Origin: Platerodrilus igneus
Lineage: Eukaryota; Arthropoda; Insecta; Coleoptera; Lycidae
NCBI GenBank assembly: GCA_036346225.1
Contig: JARFIW010001480.1
Coordinates: 11,501,001-11,565,000 of the forward strand
Direction of reading: 5' to 3'
Length of the DNA: 64,000 nt
Positions 57,595-64,000 of this stretch are shown here, one piece after another; within the stretch, counting starts at the first letter, position 1; every line of letters begins with the position of its first letter. Made by a program: the position numbers and the translations under genes. The notes under the pieces are model-generated. The model ran no database searches. It was not told the origin of the DNA and worked only from the letters and a program-made list of their open reading frames with translations.

Positions 57595-57943
57595 ACCATA
57601 CGGAAAAACAGACAGAAGAACGGTAGCAGCCTTTTGGAATGCTGTGCTTCAGATGTATGAAAATGATAGCATGGACATACAAAGTTAATAACAAATAGGT
57701 TATAGAAATAGTAGGGGAAGAAGGATATCTGTGGAAAAATAAGAAGACATGGAAAGACATTTTTGGGGAATAGTATGGGATATATTACAAGCAGAGATAG
57801 AAAGAAGGAAGTAGATGTAGACGTAGATCAGATAGTGATAGATGCAGACTGCAAATTTCAGGGAAATGGGTAGGTTTGTTCAGAATAGGATACAATGATG
57901 GTGCGCGTCTAACCAGTTCTAGGACTGAAGACCTAATGATGAT
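57595..57943 (+). mobile_element. RTE-like LINE 3' fragment
   Basis: The sequence from the decayed pol C-terminal module (gctgtgcttcagatgtatg) to the 3' end (cgcgtctaaccagttctag, aatgatgat tail) is present. It is a short 5'-truncated copy. Confidence 0.8.
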
Positions 57944-58149
57944 ACGGAAACCACAGAACCCTTCTTCAAGATAAGATCATCAAGTCAACCACTGAGTTTA
58001 AATTTGGGATAGATACGGGTATTTAAATTTTGTAAAATATAAGAGAACCATTAAATATAAATATAAAGTAATAATAACGTATACGTGGGACAAAAGTGCA
58101 TAACATAACAATGCTATTACAGCTTTAGTGGAGTTTTAAAATTATGGAG

Positions 58150-58800
58150 ACATTTTGAGCTCCTATATCCAAACTTCATCTACCTTCTACTTTGTTTCAA
58201 GATAGATATTCACCTAATTTTCCTGGACTTATTTGCGTTTTCCTGTAATCTTTAAATATAGCTCATAGATTTATGTAACCACAATATACAGGTCTTAATC
58301 CAAATCCATTATAGATAACCTTTCTTCAGGTAACTAATTATACGCTACAGATGTAGAGAATTCCATTTCAACTTTACCTTACAAAACCGCCTGCCACTAA
58401 ATAAGTATTATACATTATTACAATCCCGCGGTAAGGTATATTTACTGTAACATAAAATACACCGAACCCTTCGTTTGCAACAACACAAGCAATAAACGTG
58501 CACACAATCGTGTATTATAACCGAGATTCGATTTGTAAATTTCAATTCCGGAGTGCTGCTTCGAAAATATTTTCTTTTGAAATTCCTGTATTTTACACAC
58601 AACTATCGATGTTTGGAAGGAGCGCGATAAAATACTAATATGTTAACTAACTTAAAATGTTCGGCGCATGTTGGATCACTAGGTGTGAAACTGTAGAAGA
58701 GGACTTGGACAATTTGTGAAGGGCTCTAAAAGTACTCTTGAAGCTGTAGCACTCTTTGGTTTATAGAATGCAGCTACGCAACCTTTTTAGTCAATGGCTA
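58150..58800 (+). repeat. Diverged direct repeat, second family, copy 2
   Basis: Partner of 48660-49300, about 9.5 kb away in the same orientation. Confidence 0.65.
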
Positions 58801-60311
58801 TTGACGCTCCGCTCGGTTTAAAATGTATTTAAGAGATTGGTTGCAAGTTAGAGTGAGAAGAAATAATGAAAAACGTTTACATTCGGTTGTTGACTATAAA
58901 TTCAATTGCAATGCTTAAGATTGCAATAAAACCTTAAAATCGAAGGCTTTAATTGGCAGCTTCAACACTTAGTTTCAAGCATAGTCTTATTTAATTAAAA
59001 ACTGGTTGCATAGTAGATGCGTGAACGTCATAATCCTCCTTTTGCATTTTATTGTTATACACTGAGAAAAACGCGAATTTGGTATCCTGTTAAAGTATTG
59101 GAATTCACTAATAAAATATTATTATCACGTTAAATTGTAGTTTATCTCAACAAAATATATAGTGCATCCCGTGAATTTATTCGTGTACCAATATGCAGTC
59201 TTACAGAAAAAGAATTTGTGCGGAATGAAATCAACGCCTGATTAGTACATTTTCCTAATGTAGCAAAATTGTTAAGATGTCCGGTCATTCTCGCATGAAG
59301 TAATAATAATTCTGAACGATAAATTCCTAAAATGCGCTCGCTGAATGACTATTAGGAAATAAGAAGAAATGTTATTTGTGTACTGAAATATTGTCGAAAT
59401 GCACAGCAATTGCATTAGGCGATAACGTAAACCTAATGTGTTCAGACTAACTAATAATACTCCATTATTTGTCCTAATAATAGCAGGTCCCTTCCTTAAA
59501 TTTCATAATATTTGTTTACAAATACTCATTTAGTAGCCATATCTTGGTAATAGTTTCGATTGTCCTAATATTTCTTCTGTTGTCAAAATAATGTGCTCTA
59601 ACAATATTCCTAATATGTTGATAGTTTACCCGGACTACACTCTTTCAGGAAATAATTATGACAACAATAGACAAAGTTATAGTTTTATGGAATATGATAA
59701 TGTATCGTTTGATAAACATGCTCTATTCTTAATTTAATTACTTATCCACTAACGATTTTTTACTTGTATTTTAACTAATTAACGCCGCGCGTTGCCATTT
59801 AGGTACACCTATTATATCCTTTCTTAATGCTTTGCCAAGGGCGGAATTTACAAAAGTGACATTTCGTGAGGGTAAGTTGACTAACTGAGCATGACTAAAT
59901 GCAGTCCAGAAAGCAACTTTAATAGCTCTTGGATAGTGTAAGAGTATACTTCCTTAAATATTCGTCTTATATGGAGTACGCACCGGAATTTTATGTTCAG
60001 TTTGAGTAAGTAATGTGTTTTCTAAAAATTTTAGATTTATCATTCTTTTGTTGTTATAGACACATTGGCATAAGTTCAATAAAGATAACGTAGCATAATT
60101 TGAAAAGTTTGTTTTAAAAATGTGTCTTTTGTAACTTCTTGAAGTCGAACGTTGCCATATGGCAACGCTAGGGGCTTACACTACCTAATACTATATAATG
60201 ATACAAAGAACCATTTATACATTAGAGAGGTTTCTCGCTTGTCGATCTCCTTGATATTGCAATCGTGACGATATCGGAGGCAATATTTATGTAGAACCTC
60301 CCGATCCCAAT
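58801..60311. other. Non-coding upstream of the piggyBac remnant
   Basis: No gene. Near 59060 cactgagaaaaacgcg has the look of a MITE edge, but no matching end was found. At 60150-60165 cgttgccatatggcaacg is a perfect short palindrome, and similar gttgcca and tagcaac words recur at 59795 and 62243-62255, possibly sub-terminal repeats of the piggyBac element. Confidence 0.4.
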
Positions 60312-61927
60312 ATGGACACAGACGAGAATTTCGGAGATGAAGACGGTGGTGGGTATGTTTTGTTTTATTTATCTACATATAAGTTCTTTATAGATTTTTG
60401 TTTTAGCAGATTAGTTCATAATCTTTCATCTCGACAATTACAGGCGGGTACAGAAATTTGCGTATCAAATAATGAAAGACTTGGTGTAAACTATAACAAG
60501 CCTGAAGGTGAATCTATGAATATTGTTTAGACAAATTCTATGCCCGAAGAACTGTAAAAGTAGATCACAGAGCGATTTGACGGAAAAGAAAACAATCCAC
60601 TTTGGAAAATGGATGCAGATTTTGATAGGGAAAGTGTTTTGCTATTTCCGAATCCTGATTATAGTAAGTACGAAGAAATGTCTGTAACCAATGTGTTCGA
60701 ACAATTTGTGCATCGTAAATTTATTGAGCATTTGGTAGAACAAACCAGTCAATATTCACGGTTTCTCAACTGTTCCGACCCCAAAATTATAGCTGATGAA
60801 ATACGATTATTTATTGGCATATTATTTATTAGTGGTTATAATAACGTACCATCCAAGAGGCATTTTAGAGACTATAAAGATGACATGAAAAATTATACCG
60901 TATCTAAATGTATGCGCAAGGATAGGTTTCTACAGATCTGCCGATTTCTGCATGCGACCAATAATACAAGCATGAATCCGTACGATAAAATTTGGAAAAT
61001 ACTCCACTGGAAATGTTAAAAATGAAACGAAAACTTTGTGCCCGAGGAACATCTATCGTACAAGGAATGTATGATTAAATATTTTAGGAGACACAGGTGC
61101 AAGCAATTTATTTGGGGAAAATCAATCAGATTTGGTTACAAAATTCGGTTCTTGAATAGCAAGAATGGATATTTGGTAAACTTCGAACTATATCAAGGGA
61201 AAAATTTTAAAAATGATGACTTTGATAAATTGTTCGGAAAAGCCATTATTCTTTTTCCTAGAAGAATTGACTGTTGGAAAAAAGTATTTGAAGTATAAAC
61301 TTTACATGGACAACTTGTTCACGAAAGCATGTTTATTTTCCTTTTTACTATTTCGTGACTGTAGCGCTATATGAACTATTCGCGAAAATCGTATACCTAA
61401 AGCATGCCCGCTTACGGAAGAAAACTGCTTGCACGAAAAGCGATAAATGCAATAAATAAATTATTGTGAATTAATGATTCTTCATATACTCGCCGTTATG
61501 ATGGACTATTCTATATGCGATGGATGGACAATGCTGTAGCAGCCTACATTTCGTCTTCCTGTGGTATCAGTGAGGTAGCTACTGTTAAGGATTTTTGTAA
61601 AAATATAAACGAAATATACAAATTACCCGACCACGACTAATTAAAAATTACAATGGTTTCTTGGGTGGAACTGACCGTATGGATCAGAACGTGGCATGTT
61701 ATCCAATAGGAATACGGGGAAAAAGTGGTACTGGTCAATCATAACTTGGTTGTTTGATGTTGCACTACAAAACAGTTGGATCCTATACAATAAAGCAAAA
61801 AAAAACTAAATTATCTCAGTTAGATTTTGAAAGAGAAGTAGCTCAAACATATTTAGCAAAATATGGTGTCCCTTTTAAAGGAGCCGGAAGATCATCAGCA
61901 TCTCTAGCATTATCAGCCGATAGTTAA
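60312..61927 (+). pseudogene. piggyBac-type transposase, dead
   Basis: The enzyme excises and inserts DNA at TTAA sites. Exon 1 (MDTDENFGDEDGG) is followed by a likely 54-bp intron (60353-60406, gtatgt to ttttag). The frame then resumes as LVHNLSSRQLQAGTEIC. After a TAG at 60528 the family motifs continue in pieces: DEIRLFIGILFISGYNNVPS, DRFLQICRFLH, ECMIKYF, KQFIWGKSIRFGYK, YMDNLF (second catalytic Asp) and GTDRMDQNVACYPIGIRGK (third). The first catalytic Asp, expected in the YDECM motif, is Lys (SYKECM), and several stops and frameshifts occur. The Cys-rich C-terminal finger was not found; homology ends near GAGRSSASLALSAD. Confidence 0.85.
60353..60406 (+). other. Probable 54-bp intron in the piggyBac transposase
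   Basis: It begins gtatgttttg and ends ttttgttttag. Removing it joins GG to C to make a Gly codon and leaves a smooth acidic-to-family reading. Its length is a multiple of three without a stop, so the frame also reads through it. Confidence 0.5.
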
Positions 61928-62655
61928 ATCTCCAACGAGATTCGATTTGGTAGGGTTGATCACAGCATACAGATGAAAAGAAAAAAAAAGGTGCGCTCTA
62001 AAAACCTGTAAATCGGTTGTAAGGACAATGTGTTCCAGACGCAATGTGGTTTTATGTATCGATTGTTTTATACCTTTCCATTCCCGTTAATGCGTTATAT
62101 TGTGTAATTTTTATTTTTAATACCTATTTTACTAATTTTTCCATTGTTTAGAAAATATATTACTTCCAAGGGTAGTTTAATTTTAACGTTTTGATAACAA
62201 TGAACTAAACGATCGATTTAGCGGTAGTTCAGACGCCTAGTGTTGCCAACTAGCAACAACTCTTATCTCAAGAACGGTTGGAGTTGGAATATACGTTTCT
62301 TATTTTTTTCTATTATTTAGTCATTGCTAAGACTAAAATATATCAATAAAAACCGTGAAATCAAAATATCCAAAATTCAGGCGCCAATGGGTTAAACAAA
62401 GAATAATTAATTGATTATTGCATGGAAACGTTGTCAAACATAAATATAGTGACAAAATATTATGCATTAATAAATTCTTTAATTTATAAGTTTTTCAAAC
62501 AACTAGGTATAAAGTGTAAAACCCTGTTGATTGTTAATGTATAAACTTTCATATAATTTCAAAAAACCATAAATATAGTTGACATCTAATATCTACTCAC
62601 ATATGTATTAATTATGGTATTTTAATTTTAAAAAGTTTGGTGAGATTCTAGAAAG
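61928..62655. other. Non-coding downstream of piggyBac
   Basis: The reading tcaggcgccaatgggttaa near 62378-62396 gives CCCATTGGCGCC next to TTAA on the other strand, a plausible piggyBac right end. No matching left end starting TTAACCC was found. Confidence 0.35.
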
Positions 62656-63052
62656 TTAAAAAAACATTAAGTCCGCAAATGCTTTTTTATTGGGATAAGC
62701 CAAGAAACTACGGTTAAACACAAAGCTTAATAATTGTGATCCGTCGAGTGATTTAAAACAAAGCTGTTGGTTCATTGCCACATCCTTCCCTAGAAGCCTG
62801 TAACTTAAAACTTTGCGCCAATTCCACAGGAAACTTAAGTGCAGGCGCTGTAGGTAGTTGAGTGTACAAAATGTGAGGACCGGCAACTATGGCCGGATTC
62901 TTATATCTGAGACCCAAAACAATGACAAAACACATCTTGTCATCCCTTCTTCGCGCCAACAGTAAGCATAGCGCGCTTAGGTATTCAGTGTGTTTCTGCA
63001 TCTTTCGCCATAAAAACGTTTCGTTAGTAAGTCGTGTTTGTTGTATATGCAT
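62656..63052 (-). other. Unrecognised minus-strand open region
   Basis: Overlapping frames of 99 and 76 residues, slightly more GC-rich than the flanks, read LARRRDDKMCFVIVLGLRYK in one frame. No family was recognised, and no start or splice signal supports a gene. Confidence 0.25.
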
Positions 63053-63119
63053 AAAATAATTAGATTTTCGTTATCTTTGAGTGTCTGTTTAAAGTGCTCT
63101 GTATTGAAAAACGTTAGAA

Positions 63120-64000
63120 ATGTCGTTGGAAGAAATTAATTTGAAAAGAAAAACGAAACAAACAGTTTTGTTTATTTTGTGATAAACCAAATGATTTAGT
63201 GAAAGAACCAAGATAAAGCACGCGGCTTAATATTTAAAAAGCAGCAGATAGAAGAAAAAACAACATTACTGAAAAGTTTTCAAAACTGTATAATCCAGAC
63301 TCCACAAGAAAAGAATTTTTATGGCACCTATTTAAGTAAGTAGAAAATACGGTACCGAGAAATTGCGTTGTGTAAAGAAGAAGAAAAAGAAGTGTTTCAA
63401 CTTCCGAAGCAAGCGTAGGGCTACGTTCTCAAAAATCTCGTTCGTCGTCAAAGACAAGTGCAAAAGTAAATAAACCATTGAAATGCTTAATTTGTAGAAA
63501 ATTAACGAGGAACAAAATAACCAGCTGTATTTGTGTTCCAAAATTTCATCAGCGGAACAAATTTTAAATACTGCACGCAGTAAAGAAGACCATGTTTTTA
63601 CCCAACCTAGTACTAGCCAACGACCTGAAGATTATTTGCTATCGAAGTGAGGTATGACGAATAGTGATACCGTGATTATTTAAGAATGCCGAGAAATTCT
63701 ACTAAACCAGCAGGTCGACCTTCAAATAAGATCCCTCGAGAAATACTTCACGATGCATTTGACAAACTCATAGATGAAATTAAATATCAGTTTTCAACTC
63801 ATTCTTTTGAAGTGCACTTCTTAGCTCAGCGACTGGCTGTACTTACAAATATAAAAGATGCTGTGATCGAGTATCGTGTAGTGAAATCACTAATTATTGA
63901 TAAATTCGGTGAAAACATTATTTTCTTACCCAACTAATAGATCAAAATCTTCATTAGTGTTTATGGAAAATATACCATTGGCGGAAATGATAGAACGTGT
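63120..64000 (+). pseudogene. Decayed Cys/His-type repeat protein, runs off the window
   Basis: A frameshifted reading starts at ATG 63120 (MSLEEINLKRKTKQT) and continues through FSKLYNPDSTRKEF, KCLICRKLTRNK, SSAEQILNTARSKEDHVFTQ and FDKLIDEIKYQF (63686-63937). The order CxxC, then AxxxLxxAxxxxDxVFT, then a mid-region like YLxK, is that of multi-copy invertebrate proteins with a CVICQ...YHKNC type zinc region. These are usually found among repeats. The YHxxC part falls where a frame is lost (about 63640-63690). Function is unknown, and the C-terminal part lies beyond 64000. Confidence 0.45.

Noticed and set aside
59778..62396. TTAA-to-TTAA borders of the piggyBac element
   Set aside because: The right side fits (CCCATTGGCGCC next to TTAA on the minus strand), but the left TTAA is followed by CGCCGCG, which does not match it as an inverted repeat.

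Overview
The window looks like a repeat-rich, AT-rich stretch of an arthropod genome, most probably an insect. This rests on the element types present: RTE-like and RNase H-bearing LINEs, a Penelope-like element, BEL/Pao and Gypsy LTR elements, mariner, DD41D and piggyBac transposases, a tRNA-derived SINE and a Polinton-like relic. There are no prokaryotic gene arrays. The only convincing host coding sequence is one 126-nt immunoglobulin-domain exon on the minus strand (35384-35509). The order or species cannot be told from the sequence. All homology calls are by reading motifs; no search was run.

Layout. 1-4.3 kb is non-coding DNA with a dispersed repeat and TA microsatellites. 4.34-10.45 kb is an unusual element: a broken retroviral-type gag and aspartic protease between two roughly 1.9-kb arms in INVERTED orientation, each outer edge touching an (AT)n tract. 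11.16-26.18 kb is a near-identical tandem duplication (two units of about 7.5 kb). Each unit holds a nearly full-length RTE-like LINE on the minus strand facing a 5'-truncated copy on the plus strand. 26.04-29.30 kb is another LINE (RT plus RNase H, minus strand) inserted in the plus-strand RTE copy, with a 12-bp target duplication. 29.7-33.1 kb is a broken Penelope-like element with head-to-head fragments and a block of other DNA inside it.

34.0-34.7 kb is a short mariner-family element with terminal inverted repeats and a transposase N-terminus remnant. 35.4 kb carries the Ig exon. 36.7-37.9 kb is a DD41D Tc1/mariner transposase cut off by an RTE fragment. 38.5-40.9 kb is a mosaic of pieces: a Polinton-type integrase, a P-loop ATPase, an unknown gene present twice in inverted orientation, a psq-type helix-turn-helix and a SINE dimer. 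41.4-45.6 kb is an internally deleted BEL/Pao element with an RTE fragment inside its integrase. 47-59 kb holds old diverged direct repeats, RTE fragments, a Cys-rich ORF and a deleted Gypsy element. 60.3-61.9 kb is a dead piggyBac transposase, and 63.1-64 kb a decayed Cys/His-type repeat protein that runs off the end.

Almost no gene here is likely to be functional; the value of the window lies in how elements are nested, inverted and duplicated. The order of events in the 11-29.6 kb block can be worked out: RTE copies face each other, the RNase H LINE inserts in the plus-strand copy, and then a 7.5-kb segment ending 142 bp inside that LINE is tandemly duplicated. The long inverted structures (4.3-10.4 kb; each 7.5-kb unit) would fold into hairpins if transcribed, so they are natural candidates for small-RNA sources. 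That last point is inference only.
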